Positions 27,149-37,674 of a DNA stretch of 64,000 nucleotides are shown here, in pieces. The position numbers and the translations under genes were made by a program. Below the pieces are notes generated by a model. That model was not told the origin of the DNA and made no database searches. It saw only the letters and a program-made list of their open reading frames with translations. The stretch lies in the NCBI GenBank assembly GCA_016207885.1, contig JACQZE010000003.1, positions 62,001 to 126,000 on the forward strand. Reading direction: 5' to 3'. Positions within the stretch are counted from its first letter, which is position 1. Every line of letters starts with the position of its first letter. The DNA comes from Nitrospirota bacterium. GTDB taxonomy: Bacteria > Nitrospirota > Thermodesulfovibrionia > UBA6902.

Positions 27149-29232
27149 CCCTCTTTCTGCTGTTTGATCAAGAGTTGTTTGAACCCGTCGGCAGGCAGAG
27201 CCTTACTGAATAGATACCCCTGCATTTCGTCACAGCCTATGGAACGCAGAAACTCAACCTGATCCGGAGTTTCCACGCCTTCGGCTATCACCTTCAATTT
27301 CAGGCTGTGCGCCATGGCGATGATCGCGCTGATGATGGCCTTGCTGTCGGTATCCAGTGCGATGTCATGAACAAATGATTTATCGATCTTCAGTTTATGG
27401 ATGGGGAATCTCTTGAGGCAGCTTAAAGATGAGTATCCAGTTCCGAAGTCGTCAATAAAGAAGTTGATACCCAGGCCTTTCAATCTGGAGAGATTCGGTA
27501 TTGTAAGTTCAATATCCCTCATCGCGACATTTTCCGTGATCTCAACACAGATATTTCCGGGATCAAGGCTGCTCTCGCCCAACGCGTGCGATATTATCTC
27601 TGCAAAGTCTGTATGCTGAAACTGCATCGCGGAAAAGTTCACTGAGATGCATATGGGCGGCAGGCCTGACCGCTCCCATTCCTTGCTCTGGGCGCAGACC
27701 GTGCTGAGCACCCAGATATCAATAAGTTTAATGAACCCGGTCTCTTCAGCTATCGGAAGGAACTGCAGCGGAAGGAGCAGCCCCAATTCAGGGTGCTGCC
27801 AGCGTACAAGCGCCTCCGCGCCGATTATCCGGTTCATCGCGATGTCCACCAGCGGCTGATAGTGCACAACCAGTTCGCCAAGCTCGATGGCCTGGCGCAT
27901 CCTGTTCTCCAGCGTTATCCGCTCCAGTGTCCGGATGTTCACTGAAGGGTCGTAGAATTGATAGTTGTTCCTGCCCCTCTCTTTCGCGTGATACATGGCG
28001 ATATCGGCGTTCTTCATCAGGTCCTCATAATATTTGCAGTCATCAGGATAAATGCTTATGCCCAGGCTGATGGAGACATTCAGTTCGCGCCCATTTATCA
28101 TGTATGGTTTTTTGAATGCCGCCACGATCTTCCCCGCAATGACTGCCACATCCCTGGCATCGTTGATATCCGGCAGCAATATGCCGAATTCGTCGCCGCC
28201 GATACGCGCAATGGTATCGGTTCCGCGGACACACTCCCTGACCCTGACCCCGACTTCCTTAAGAAGCATGTCGCCGATGGAATGCCCGAGCGTTTCATTT
28301 ATCGTCTTGAAACGGTCGATATCAAAAAACATCAAAGCCACTTTCTTGTTATCATGCGCCGCTGCCAGTTCAGAGGTAAGATGTTCGATCAGCAGGGCCT
28401 TGTTAGGCAGGCCGGTAAGAATGTCATGATATTCCTGGTATTTAATGGTGCTTTCCAGTTTTTTGCGTTCAGTAATATCACGAAAGGCTACAACGATACC
28501 CGAGATATTGTTTTCGTCCTCCCTTATGGGCGCGATACTGTCGGAGATCGGCACCTCTTTCCTGTCTCTGGTAATAAGCACCCTGTCTTCCATCAGGTTG
28601 AGAATGATGCCTTCTTTTAAGACCTTCTCCAACAAAAGGCTTTCGACGGCGTGTGAATCCTCGCTATTCCCGTTTTTGATATTGAATATCTCAGCCAGTT
28701 CTTTCCCCATCGCGTCTTCATGCTTCCACCCGGTTATCTCTTCGGCCACTTTATTCATAAAGGTCACGCGCATATCCTTATCTGTCGCTATTACCCCGTC
28801 TCCGATGCTCTTCAGCGTGATGGAAAGCCAGCGTTCCATCTTTTTCAGCCTGGTCTCCATCTCATGCTTGTACAGGGCGATCTCAATTGCCGTGCGTAAT
28901 TCCCTCTCGTTGAAAGGCTTGAGTATATAACCCAGAGGTTCGGTCAGCTTGGCACGCTGCAGGATGGCGTCGTCCGCGTAGGCGGTTAAATATATGACCG
29001 GGATATTAAAACGGCTGTGGATAATTTCAGATGCTTTTATTCCGTCCATCTCGCCTTTTAATACAATATCCATCAATATCAGGTCAGGCTGGAATTCTTC
29101 AGCTTTCTTTACAGCTTCTTCTCCTGACGCGACAACCGCCGGAACGGCATACCCCAATTTCTTGAGGCTGTCCTCGATATGCATCGCGACAACACTTTCA
29201 TCTTCAACTACGAGAACTTTCTTGCTCGTCAT
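27145..29232 (-). CDS. Receiver-PAS-GGDEF-EAL response regulator
   Basis: 695 residues. The N-terminal receiver (about 1-125) has its phosphoacceptor Asp in LILMDIVLKG and Lys in LKPF. A PAS domain spans 135-260. The GGDEF domain (265-430) has RIGGDEFGILLP plus I-site RGTD. The EAL domain (435-690) has EALVRW, the DDFGTGYSS loop and LKIDKSF. Both catalytic sites look intact, so the net activity on cyclic di-GMP is not predictable. It is the last gene of the signalling operon, 44 bases after the histidine kinase. Its first 260 residues are paralogous to the protein at 36717-37502. Confidence 0.9.
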   Translation of the reverse strand: MTSKKVLVVEDESVVAMHIEDSLKKLGYAVPAVVASGEEAVKKAEEFQPDLILMDIVLKGEMDGIKASEIIHSRFNIPVIYLTAYADDAILQRAKLTEPLGYILKPFNERELRTAIEIALYKHEMETRLKKMERWLSITLKSIGDGVIATDKDMRVTFMNKVAEEITGWKHEDAMGKELAEIFNIKNGNSEDSHAVESLLLEKVLKEGIILNLMEDRVLITRDRKEVPISDSIAPIREDENNISGIVVAFRDITERKKLESTIKYQEYHDILTGLPNKALLIEHLTSELAAAHDNKKVALMFFDIDRFKTINETLGHSIGDMLLKEVGVRVRECVRGTDTIARIGGDEFGILLPDINDARDVAVIAGKIVAAFKKPYMINGRELNVSISLGISIYPDDCKYYEDLMKNADIAMYHAKERGRNNYQFYDPSVNIRTLERITLENRMRQAIELGELVVHYQPLVDIAMNRIIGAEALVRWQHPELGLLLPLQFLPIAEETGFIKLIDIWVLSTVCAQSKEWERSGLPPICISVNFSAMQFQHTDFAEIISHALGESSLDPGNICVEITENVAMRDIELTIPNLSRLKGLGINFFIDDFGTGYSSLSCLKRFPIHKLKIDKSFVHDIALDTDSKAIISAIIAMAHSLKLKVIAEGVETPDQVEFLRSIGCDEMQGYLFSKALPADGFKQLLIKQQKEG

Positions 29233-29276
29233 GGCAACAGCTCCTTGTCATATGTAAAATTCAGGCTTCTATTTTA

Positions 29277-31583
29277 TCATCTGGGCTTATACTTAATCTC
29301 CGGGAACGTAATTTTAAAAGTTGTTCCCGCGTCCCTGACAACTTCAACACTCCCGTCCAGCTGGCCTGCCAGGGCGCTTACCAATTTCAGGCCGAGGGTA
29401 TCGGTTTTTTTGAAATCGAGCCCTTCCGGCAGCCCGATCCCGTTATCGCTCACCGTCAGAGTGAATTTGCCTTCTCCTGCAGGATAGATGCTTACCGTGA
29501 TCCCTCCTGTTCTTCCATTTGGGAAAGCATGTTTAAAACAGTTCGAGACCAGTTCATTTATTATCAGGCCGCAGGGGATGGCTGTATTAATATCAAAAGA
29601 GATGCCTTCGGCATGTATCTCAGGCCTGATAGTATCGGTGTTCACTCCGTAGGTAATGCACAGGCTTGTCACCAATTCATCAATATATTCCTGAAAATCA
29701 ATTCTCGCCATGCTTTTCGACTGATACAGTTTTTCGTGGATCAGCGCCATCATGTCTATGCGGTTCTTGCTCTCACGCAGGGTCGCGAGCGATTGTTCAT
29801 CCCTGATGTATCCGGACTGAAGATGGAGCATGCTGGATACGATCTGAAGGTTGTTCTTTACCCTGTGATGGATCTCCCTCAAAAGAACCTCTTTCTCCGC
29901 AAGAGACGCCTTGATCTTCTCTTCATCTCTCTTCCGGTCGGTTATGTCGATGGTATACTCTATCACCTGTGTGATATTGCCATTTCTGTCGAAAATAGGA
30001 TATCCGTGAACCTCATGGATCCTGGGGTTCCCCTCATTGTCATAATGAATATGCTCGAGTGTCACGTCCTTCCCCGTCTTCCTGATCTGCTTGATCACGC
30101 ACGGATGTTCCACATCTTCACACGGCCTGTCGCTCCGGTGCGTCAGCGCGTAACAGGTCGCTTCCCCGGTCACGGCGCCGAAGCCGGCAGCGGAATTAGA
30201 CAGTGTTATGGTGTAATTATCGGCGTTGATGACATAAAATGGATGAGAAAGCGAGTTCAGTATATTGTTCATGAGTTCATTCTGCTGAACGATCTTTTCC
30301 TCAACCTGCTTGCGCTGAATCCCGATGGCGATCTCGTCAGATACTGAATCCAGCGTATTAAATACATCGTAGGAGAAGTGCTTTCCCGCAAATATCTCCA
30401 TTATTCCAACCAGCCCTCCCTCAACGATCAGCGGGTAGCAGGCAAAGGACTCGATCCCTTTTTGCCTGGCCCATTCCCTGTCTTTGGTATTCAGATCGTC
30501 AAGCATGTTGCTGCAATGCGGGTGAAGATTATGGGCTAATACGCCTGCTTCGAACTCTCCTGCTGACATGCAGGCATGCGGGCTGTCGGCAAGGCCGTAT
30601 ATCCCTGAGCTCGCCTGGAGTTCAAGCGCATTTTTGCCTGCGTTGAAAGTCCATATACGCGCAAGTGACGCGTCAAGCTGAGAGACTATGTTGTCAGCGC
30701 AGCGCTGAAGCGTAGTTTGCAGCAGGTTGCTCTCTGTGAGAACAAAGCCGATCTCGGAAACAAACGCCGAGAGCCGCGCGCGGGCAAGAAGCATCTCCTC
30801 CCTTTCGCCTATGATCCGGCTCATCCTGTTAAATTCAGATGTGAGCAGGCCTATTTCATCACCGGAGCTGACAGGTATCTCAGGATATTTGCCCTTGCTG
30901 ATGCTCTTTACAGCGTTGGAAAGCGCAGTAAGCGGCCTTGTGGCGATGGTGAACAATTTAATTATTATGATAATGTTAATTACGGTAAAGACGAAAGCTG
31001 TGGCCAGCCCCTTGAAAATGATCCTGTTTGCCGCTTCCTTCATGGAGGCCTTGGAAAAGCCTATTCTTACCCATCCCACATTTTCTTTTATCTCTTTGCC
31101 GGCTGCGGCTTCATGAAAAACATCGATATCCTCCACGGCCTTGACGGTAAAGACAGGGGCGCAAAGATCGAAATAGTCATCTTCTTCAACAATTGACGTC
31201 TTCCCGCTGCCGGCGCATTCAAGGCTGTGACGCGGAACATCCCCTTCTTTCTCAAGCAGCGCCATATTATTGTCATAGAACGCGATAAAGGATATCTCGG
31301 AAACATTCTTCAAAGATATCATGGCTTTTTTCATAAGCTCGGGATTGCCTGAAATAAGAGGAAGCTCGCCTAATTTAGAAGCAAGCTCTGTCACGAGCTC
31401 GGCCTTTTTTATTATTTCGCTTCTCATTATGGCGTTTTCAGTCCTTACTGCCTCGAAGGTGAAGACAAACGACGCGAGCGTAAGGCCCAGCACGGCCGAG
31501 AGAATAATTTTATTTCTGAAGGTCATGTTCCTTAACAGATCAGCAAATGTTTTCCAGGGAATAAAATTCGATAAGGATCTCAT
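29277..31583 (-). CDS. Membrane histidine kinase with HAMP, GAF and PAS domains
   Basis: 768 residues. TM1 (about 25-47) and TM2 (about 190-215) flank a periplasmic sensor of roughly 140 residues. HAMP (about 215-265), GAF (about 275-435) and PAS (about 440-560) domains follow. The kinase core is of the HisKA_2 type: [23 protein letters not shown] (phosphoacceptor His, near 575) and an ATPase with [12 protein letters not shown] and DNGIGLPEG. The start overlaps the stop of the substrate-binding protein gene by one base, suggesting coupled translation. It probably phosphorylates the receivers encoded at the two ends of the operon. Confidence 0.9.
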   Translation of the reverse strand: MRSLSNFIPWKTFADLLRNMTFRNKIILSAVLGLTLASFVFTFEAVRTENAIMRSEIIKKAELVTELASKLGELPLISGNPELMKKAMISLKNVSEISFIAFYDNNMALLEKEGDVPRHSLECAGSGKTSIVEEDDYFDLCAPVFTVKAVEDIDVFHEAAAGKEIKENVGWVRIGFSKASMKEAANRIIFKGLATAFVFTVINIIIIIKLFTIATRPLTALSNAVKSISKGKYPEIPVSSGDEIGLLTSEFNRMSRIIGEREEMLLARARLSAFVSEIGFVLTESNLLQTTLQRCADNIVSQLDASLARIWTFNAGKNALELQASSGIYGLADSPHACMSAGEFEAGVLAHNLHPHCSNMLDDLNTKDREWARQKGIESFACYPLIVEGGLVGIMEIFAGKHFSYDVFNTLDSVSDEIAIGIQRKQVEEKIVQQNELMNNILNSLSHPFYVINADNYTITLSNSAAGFGAVTGEATCYALTHRSDRPCEDVEHPCVIKQIRKTGKDVTLEHIHYDNEGNPRIHEVHGYPIFDRNGNITQVIEYTIDITDRKRDEEKIKASLAEKEVLLREIHHRVKNNLQIVSSMLHLQSGYIRDEQSLATLRESKNRIDMMALIHEKLYQSKSMARIDFQEYIDELVTSLCITYGVNTDTIRPEIHAEGISFDINTAIPCGLIINELVSNCFKHAFPNGRTGGITVSIYPAGEGKFTLTVSDNGIGLPEGLDFKKTDTLGLKLVSALAGQLDGSVEVVRDAGTTFKITFPEIKYKPR

Positions 31584-32503
31584 TAATAGGCCCTCTCAAC
31601 TGTTTCAAGCAGCTTCTCGGGGATCGTTATTTTCATCGCCGCCGCCGTATGTTTATTTATATAAAGCTTGAACCTGTCCGGAGGCATCGGCGGCATCCCT
31701 GCCGCGCTTCCCTTCATGAGCACATCCATGGCAAGGCGGCCTATCTGCCTGCCTATAGCGGCTTCGTCAAAGACAAGCGAAAAAAGCGAGCCTGTCTTCA
31801 CGTATTTTTCCGAGATCCCGATCACGGGTATTTTATTGATGAATGAGAAAAGAAAGATGTCTTCAATTGCCTTGCTTGAGATGAGATCTTTTTCCGGAAG
31901 GAGGAGGATGGCATCCACCTTCCCTTTAAAAGAGGCGATCCCTTCTATGAATTCATATGAGTTTCTCGCGGTGCGGATCTCCAGCCACGACGTGTCTACG
32001 GAAGACCTGACAGACTCCACGCATTCAGGCAGGCATGTAATGCCCACCTTCTTTATATTGGGGAAGTATTTGCTGAAAAATGATACGTATTCGCTCACCG
32101 GGGTTTCCATATAGACTCCTGTGATATTTCTCCTGTTTGTTTCCGGCGGTGCGATTATCAGGCCGTAGATCACCGGAACCGACTCGGGAAGCGTGAAGGC
32201 GATATCTATCGCGTCCCTGCCGAGCGCTATCACCACCTTCGCTTTCTCTTTCCGGACAATATTATTAAGGTCATTATTGATATCTTTTACTGATCTGACA
32301 GCAGAGTTATTGCCCATGACCCCGTCTATTGCGGTTATTACATCGGATACCGGCTGCAGCCCGGTATCGCCGATGATAAGCACGTCAGCGGAATACGCAG
32401 CGGGCACAAAACAGAAGCATATTATTGCGACAGTCAGTATGAAAAGCTGTTTTTTTAATCTTATCTTCATTAGAATGAATGCCGTCAATAAAACCTGTAT
32501 CAA
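31583..32503 (-). CDS. Orphan ABC-type substrate-binding protein (ABC_sub_bind family)
   Basis: 306 residues. The signal peptide is the [10 protein letters not shown]... stretch at residue 12, ending near YSA; the first 11 codons, from a TTG start, come from a duplicated upstream segment. The mature protein is a two-lobe periplasmic binding protein of the PF04392 class ([14 protein letters not shown] near residue 40, NITGVYMET near 130). No permease or ATPase gene is nearby. It therefore may act as a sensor subunit for the adjacent kinase. The ligand is unknown. Confidence 0.8.
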   Translation of the reverse strand: MIQVLLTAFILMKIRLKKQLFILTVAIICFCFVPAAYSADVLIIGDTGLQPVSDVITAIDGVMGNNSAVRSVKDINNDLNNIVRKEKAKVVIALGRDAIDIAFTLPESVPVIYGLIIAPPETNRRNITGVYMETPVSEYVSFFSKYFPNIKKVGITCLPECVESVRSSVDTSWLEIRTARNSYEFIEGIASFKGKVDAILLLPEKDLISSKAIEDIFLFSFINKIPVIGISEKYVKTGSLFSLVFDEAAIGRQIGRLAMDVLMKGSAAGMPPMPPDRFKLYINKHTAAAMKITIPEKLLETVERAY

Positions 32504-32800
32504 TACGTTATCCTCTCATTAATATTTATAGCTTGCGGTTATCATTCCTGAAATCCCTTCCCTCGGAAAATCTCCGGGAATAAACTGTGATGCACCTGAT
32601 GTGTCAGGGTCTTCATATTCTTCGTCAAACAGATTATGAACTGTTCCCTGTATCTCAAGAGTTCTGTAAAAGTTCTTCAAGGTCAATGAAAGATCAACAG
32701 TTGCATATGAAGCTGCAGGGCCTCTTGTGTCTCCTGAAGCTCTCGATCTTTCGCCTGTCCATAATACATCGGCATGCCCGTTCAGATATTCCGTCAGCCC
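32471..32800 (-). repeat. Duplication copy A (3' end of receptor and following junction)
   Basis: Near-identical to 34547-34870 over the receptor 3' end and intergenic junction, including the TTG start and first codons of the next gene. Indicates tandem duplication of a unit of about 2.08 kb. Confidence 0.75.
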
Positions 32801-34579
32801 GTAATTTATGCTTCCGGAAGCGCGGTGTAAAGGAACATACGGCAGCCTTTCATTTGTTATGGAGTTTCTCGGATCCTGATAAGTATAAGACAGTTTCCAG
32901 TAATTGTCGGGTGAGTACCGGCCGGCCAGCACAAGCTCGACGCCGTCAATTTGGGCTTCTCCCGCATTCACATGGAGCGCGGGAGATGTTGATGTGTCCC
33001 AGGCTATCAGGTCTTCGATCTGGCTGTAGAAATAATTCAGGTCAACAGTAAATGACGGGGCCAGCCTGATCCCAAGGCCCGCTTCATATGTTTTGATCTT
33101 TTCAGGATCGAGATCGGGGTTTCCTATATTCACAGGATTATTGCGATTGTACAACTCAACAAAGTTCGGCGCCCTGAATGCCTGGCCGTATAGCAGCTTC
33201 AGATCAGCATTTTTTAAAAAGCCCCATACAAGCCCGGCCCTGGGGTTGGTTGTATCACCCGAATCGCTGTAATGGTCATGCCGTATCCCTGCTGTAAGAT
33301 TGAGGCTGTCTGTTATTTCCCATTCGTCCTGGATATATACCGCCCATATCTCTCTTTTTGCATCCTTGTTCCAGTTTGCCACCTCCTGTACCGGGCCGAG
33401 GTCAACGGGAACCGGCGGGAATACCGTGGGATCAAAATTCGCAAATTGTTTAACGTCGAATTGCTGGATCTTTTCGTAGACAGCGCCGCCTGTTATGTGA
33501 TTACTGCCGGAAACAGCATAGTCAAACTGAAGTTCACCGCCAAAGCTCCTGTCCTTGAGTTTCGGTTCTCCAATCATGCCGTCCGGGAAAGCCCCGGCAA
33601 ATCCCTCGGGCATCACTTCAACATGTGAATCCTGTTCATAGTAGTTGTAATAGGCCTTTATCGTTGTCAAAAGATGTTCGGTGATATCGCGGGTGTAACT
33701 TAACTCCCCCCAATAGTATTCAATAGGATTAACAGAGCCATCTGTCAGGGCATAGGCGAAACCGATATAGTCGCCTTTTCTTTTCTTTGTCAAATAGTGG
33801 CCGCGGAAGGCCAGATCGCCATATGATGCCTTGAGAAACAGATCGGCCTTCTCGACTTGCAAAAAACCATTGCCCGGAGTGGCCGTGTAAGGAGTTCCTG
33901 ACAGAGCATCTCGTTCTATCATGAACTTTTCGCCGTTAGTCCTGAAATAATCGATGCTGCCTGATACCTTCAGGCTGTTCTGGAAAGATCTGCCGCCGGT
34001 AAGATTTATCTTCCCTGAATGGAAACTTCCGTATGAGCCTTTAGCATCGATGCCGTCTATCTTGTCCGCATCCCTTGTAATAATATTGATGACAGATACA
34101 AAGGCATTTGCGCCGTACAGTGCTGAACCAGGGCCTCTTACTATCTCGATCTGCTTTATATTTTCAACAGGGAGGTCGTCGGCAATGAAATATAAAGCGC
34201 TTCCGGTGAAAGGAATATTCAGAGGGTGGCCGTCAATCATGACAAGGACCTTTTCAGACAACGTGGTCCGTATCCCCCTGACCTCAAGCATGACAGCGCC
34301 GAACTCATTGATTGACATCCCGAAACCCGGGACTCTCTTCAGAACATCCGAAAGATCCCTTGCGCCCATGTCCCTAATCTCTTTTGCTGTGATGACCGTT
34401 GCTATCGCGGGCGCCTTTCTGACGGGAGTCGCATATCTTGTGGCTATCACAAGCTCCTCCTTTTCGAAGAACATGAGAAGCTCCTCCGCTGTCTCGGTCC
34501 GGAGCGCCGCAACCTCGTAGGCAAAGGAGTTTGATATGAACGCCGTTAGAATGAATACTGTCAGGAAAACCTGTATCAA
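32519..34579 (-). CDS. TonB-dependent outer-membrane receptor
   Basis: 686 residues from a TTG start; GAGAGG lies 8 bases upstream. A signal peptide (1-20) precedes a TonB-box-like EELVIAT. The plug domain (about 55-180) includes RVPGFGMSI, VRGIRTTLSEKVLVMIDGHPLN and IEIVRGPGSALYGANAFVSVINIIT. A 22-strand barrel ends in SYKY, the C-terminal aromatic needed for assembly. The specific substrate (siderophore, cobalamin or other) cannot be told. It is about 60% similar to the receptor just upstream and nearly identical at the 3' end. Confidence 0.85.
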   Translation of the reverse strand: MIQVFLTVFILTAFISNSFAYEVAALRTETAEELLMFFEKEELVIATRYATPVRKAPAIATVITAKEIRDMGARDLSDVLKRVPGFGMSINEFGAVMLEVRGIRTTLSEKVLVMIDGHPLNIPFTGSALYFIADDLPVENIKQIEIVRGPGSALYGANAFVSVINIITRDADKIDGIDAKGSYGSFHSGKINLTGGRSFQNSLKVSGSIDYFRTNGEKFMIERDALSGTPYTATPGNGFLQVEKADLFLKASYGDLAFRGHYLTKKRKGDYIGFAYALTDGSVNPIEYYWGELSYTRDITEHLLTTIKAYYNYYEQDSHVEVMPEGFAGAFPDGMIGEPKLKDRSFGGELQFDYAVSGSNHITGGAVYEKIQQFDVKQFANFDPTVFPPVPVDLGPVQEVANWNKDAKREIWAVYIQDEWEITDSLNLTAGIRHDHYSDSGDTTNPRAGLVWGFLKNADLKLLYGQAFRAPNFVELYNRNNPVNIGNPDLDPEKIKTYEAGLGIRLAPSFTVDLNYFYSQIEDLIAWDTSTSPALHVNAGEAQIDGVELVLAGRYSPDNYWKLSYTYQDPRNSITNERLPYVPLHRASGSINYGLTEYLNGHADVLWTGERSRASGDTRGPAASYATVDLSLTLKNFYRTLEIQGTVHNLFDEEYEDPDTSGASQFIPGDFPREGISGMITASYKY

Positions 34580-34870
34580 TACGTTATCCTCTCATCAATA
34601 TTTATAGCTTGCGGTTATCATTCCTGAAATCCCTTCCCTCGGAAAATCGCCGGGGACAAGCTGTGATGCACCTGATGTGTCAGGGTCTTCATATTCTTCG
34701 TCAAACAGATTATGAACTGTTCCCTGTATCTCAAGTGTCCTGTAGAAATTCTTTAAGGTAAGCGCAAGGTCAACTGTCGTGTAAGTAGCTACAGGGCCTC
34801 TCGTGTCGCCTTCAGGCCTTGACCGTTCGCCGGTCCACAATACATCTGTGTGCAGATTCAGATATTCCGT
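34547..34870 (-). repeat. Duplication copy B (3' end of receptor and following junction)
   Basis: Partner of copy A; the same junction, ending with AACGTATTGATACAGG read on the minus strand, precedes the downstream receptor. Identity falls off inside the receptor gene. Confidence 0.75.
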
Positions 34871-36691
34871 AAGCCCGTAATTCAAGCTTCCCGATGCGCG
34901 ATGCATGGGCACATCGGGCAGTCTGTCGCCTGTGCCGGAGTCCGCCGGATTCTGATAGGTGTAAGACAGGTTCCAGTAATTGTCCGCAGTATACCGGCCT
35001 CTCAATACAAGCTCAACCCCTTCAACCTCGGCGCCCCCTCCATTTGTAAATAGATAGGGCATGTTGGACTTGTCCAGAACTATCAGATCTTTAATCTCGT
35101 TATGAAAATAATTCAGGTCAATATCGAGAGTGTGCGCGGGCCTGAAACTCAAACCTGCTTCATAGGTCTGTATCGTTTCAGGGTCCAGGTCTGTACTGCC
35201 TGTGGCAGCTATATTATTTTCAGTATAAAGTTCGCCGAAATCCGGGGCCCTGAATGCCCGGCCGTAGAGCAGCTTCAAATCAGCATTATTTAAAAAGGCC
35301 CACACAATCCCGATCCTCGGGTTTGTAGTGCCGCCTATCTCGCTGTAATGATCATGACGCACACCCGTCGTTAAGTTCAGATCATCTGTTATTTCCCATT
35401 CGTCCTGAATATAAAAGGCCCATATTTCACGCTTCGCATCCCTGTTCCAGTTTATCCCTGCTGTAGACGACGTGTCCTGCACCCCTCCCGGCAGGGGAGT
35501 GGGCACAGGAACGATAAGGGTCGCAGGCGCGTAATTGGAGATCCGCTTGACGTCGTACTGCCTCATTCTTTCGTACAGCGCGCCGGCTATGAGGTGATTA
35601 TTATCGAACATATCGTAATCCAGCATGGCCTCGCCTCCCCATGTGCCGTTCTTCAGGTTAGGGCCGCCGATCAGCCCGTCAGGAAATCCTCCCGGTATTA
35701 CACCGACAAGAAATCCCTCGGGCATCAGCTCAATCGTTCCCTTCTGTTCGTAGTGATCAAAAAACACTTTAATATTAAGGGAAAGATTTTCCGTGACCGG
35801 AGCGCCATAGCTTAACTCATGCCAGTAGTTTTCAATTTCAAAATCGTTGTCATCTGTGAGAGCGGAAGCAAAACCGATATAGAAGTCCTTTTTCTTGGCC
35901 ATATAGTGTCCCCTGTATAAGAGATCGCCATATGATGCTTTGAGGAAGAAGTCTGTTTTATCAAGCCCCAGTTCTGTGTCTCCGGGAGATGCTGCCCATG
36001 GTGTTCCAAAGGTGCTGTCCTTTTCTATCCTCAGTTCAGCTCCGTCGGTTCTGTAATAATCGAGGCTTCCTGAGACCTTGAGATCCTTTGTTAATGACTT
36101 TCCGCCGAGCAGATTGTATTGTTCCGTGCCAAAACTGCCGCTCTTGGCGGTCAACTGAAGGCCGTCTATGTTCTCTGCATCTTTTGTGATGATGTTTATG
36201 ACCGACACAAAGGCATTTGCTCCATAAAGCGCTGAACTCGGGCCTCTGACGATCTCGATCTGTTTGATGTTCTCAACCGGAAGGTCTTCAAAATGATGAC
36301 GGAAGGAAGAGCCGACAAAGTTTTTGTTGAGAGAGTGCCCGTCTATCATCATAAGGACTTTTTCGGATAATGAAGACCTGATGCCCCTTACCTCAAGCAT
36401 ATATGAACCCTGCTCACTTATTGATATCCCGAAACCCGGGACCGTCTTTAATACATCCATTAAATTCCTTGCGCCCATATCCCGTATCTCTTTCGCTGTG
36501 ATGACAGTTGCTATCGCGGGCGCCTTTCGAACCGGGGTTTCATGCCTTGTGGCGATAACAAGCTCTTCTTCTTCAAAGAACATCAGCAGTTCTTCCGCAG
36601 TTTCTGTTTTGAGCGCCGCAACTTCAAAGGCAAAGGAAGTTGAACAGATAAACAAGGCTGTCAATAAAACAAAACCGGCTCTAATAAACAT
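34595..36691 (-). CDS. TonB-dependent outer-membrane receptor (tandem paralogue)
   Basis: About 698 residues from the ATG at 36691. I chose this start because AAGGAGA lies a few bases upstream. The signal peptide is followed by EVAALKTETAEELLMF and the TonB-box-like EELVIATR. The plug includes KEIRDMGARNLMDVLKTVPGFGISI and the SALYGANAFVSVINIIT signature. The barrel ends in SYKY. The C-terminal 60 residues are almost the same as in the downstream receptor. It follows the receiver-PAS gene by 25 bases. Two copies may bind related ligands. Confidence 0.85.
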   Translation of the reverse strand: MFIRAGFVLLTALFICSTSFAFEVAALKTETAEELLMFFEEEELVIATRHETPVRKAPAIATVITAKEIRDMGARNLMDVLKTVPGFGISISEQGSYMLEVRGIRSSLSEKVLMMIDGHSLNKNFVGSSFRHHFEDLPVENIKQIEIVRGPSSALYGANAFVSVINIITKDAENIDGLQLTAKSGSFGTEQYNLLGGKSLTKDLKVSGSLDYYRTDGAELRIEKDSTFGTPWAASPGDTELGLDKTDFFLKASYGDLLYRGHYMAKKKDFYIGFASALTDDNDFEIENYWHELSYGAPVTENLSLNIKVFFDHYEQKGTIELMPEGFLVGVIPGGFPDGLIGGPNLKNGTWGGEAMLDYDMFDNNHLIAGALYERMRQYDVKRISNYAPATLIVPVPTPLPGGVQDTSSTAGINWNRDAKREIWAFYIQDEWEITDDLNLTTGVRHDHYSEIGGTTNPRIGIVWAFLNNADLKLLYGRAFRAPDFGELYTENNIAATGSTDLDPETIQTYEAGLSFRPAHTLDIDLNYFHNEIKDLIVLDKSNMPYLFTNGGGAEVEGVELVLRGRYTADNYWNLSYTYQNPADSGTGDRLPDVPMHRASGSLNYGLTEYLNLHTDVLWTGERSRPEGDTRGPVATYTTVDLALTLKNFYRTLEIQGTVHNLFDEEYEDPDTSGASQLVPGDFPREGISGMITASYKY

Positions 36692-36716
36692 CCTTTCTCC
36701 TTTTACTTCAGGCAAT

Positions 36717-37502
36717 TCAACACTTCTTGCTGCTGCCGGTCATGTCACGGAAGACTATGACGATGCCGGGGATACGGTCTTCTTCCCTGATGGGCGCAAT
36801 GCTGTCTGAGACGGATATCTCTCTTCTGTCTTTGGTAAAAAGTATGTTGTCTTCCATAAAGTTCATAATGATGCCTTCTTTTAATACCTTCTCCATCAAA
36901 AGCCTTTCAACCGCTTCCTTCTCATTGATCTCCTTGCCACGTACGCTGAATATTTCAGCCAGTTTTTTCCCGATAACATCTTCCTGCTTCCATCCTGTCA
37001 TGTCCTCGGCAACTTTGTTAATGAATGTGACGCGCATTTCATGGTCAGTGGCTATGACGCCGTCGCCTATGCTCCGCAGCGTGACAGAGAGCCAGCGCTC
37101 CATCTTTCTTAATTTGGTCTCCATCTCATTCTTGTAAAGTGCGATCTCGATGGCTGATCTCAATTCCCTCTCAGTAAATGGTTTGATTATATAACCTAAA
37201 GGCTCGGTCAGCTTCGCCCTGCCCAGTATAGCGTCATCAGCGTAGGCGGTCAGATAAATTACAGGGATATTGAATTTTTCCCGTATCTGTTTTGCTGCCT
37301 CTACCCCGTCCATATCACCTTTTAACACGATGTCCATCAATATCAGGTCCGGCCGCGTTTCTTCGGCTTTTATTATAGCCTGTTCGCCTGACGCTACAAC
37401 TGCGACAGGTTCATATCCCAATTTCTCAAGACTGTTTGCTATATGCATTGCAACTACGCTTTCGTCTTCAACAACAAGGATCTTGGTTTTCGCCCCGCTC
37501 AT
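36717..37502 (-). CDS. Receiver-PAS protein without output domain
   Basis: 261 residues. The receiver (about 1-125) has the Asp in LILMDIVLKGDMDG and Lys in IKPF; a PAS domain (about 135-260) follows. It ends in SSKKC where its paralogue at 27145 continues into GGDEF-EAL. No DNA-binding or enzymatic output is visible, so it may act through protein contacts or as a phosphate sink. It is the first gene of the operon, with a good promoter upstream (37570-37598). A later receptor gene begins 25 bases downstream. Confidence 0.8.
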   Translation of the reverse strand: MSGAKTKILVVEDESVVAMHIANSLEKLGYEPVAVVASGEQAIIKAEETRPDLILMDIVLKGDMDGVEAAKQIREKFNIPVIYLTAYADDAILGRAKLTEPLGYIIKPFTERELRSAIEIALYKNEMETKLRKMERWLSVTLRSIGDGVIATDHEMRVTFINKVAEDMTGWKQEDVIGKKLAEIFSVRGKEINEKEAVERLLMEKVLKEGIIMNFMEDNILFTKDRREISVSDSIAPIREEDRIPGIVIVFRDMTGSSKKC

Positions 37503-37569
37503 TCCGCCTCCATTGACCTTCAGGCATCATATAAATTGTCACTCTCAATATGCCTGATATTATATAAGT

Positions 37570-37598
37570 TATTTATCATTCAATATACATAAAGTCAA
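37570..37598 (-). promoter_or_regulatory. Promoter of the signalling operon
   Basis: On the minus strand TTGACT (37593-37598), a 17-bp spacer, then TAAATA (37570-37575). It lies about 70 bases before the start codon of the receiver-PAS gene. Confidence 0.5.
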
Positions 37599-37674
37599 GA
37601 ATCTGCCTGCCTGGATTGAACATTCAGGATGAAGAAAATGAATAACAATATGATCACAGTTTATAGCTCTGAAT

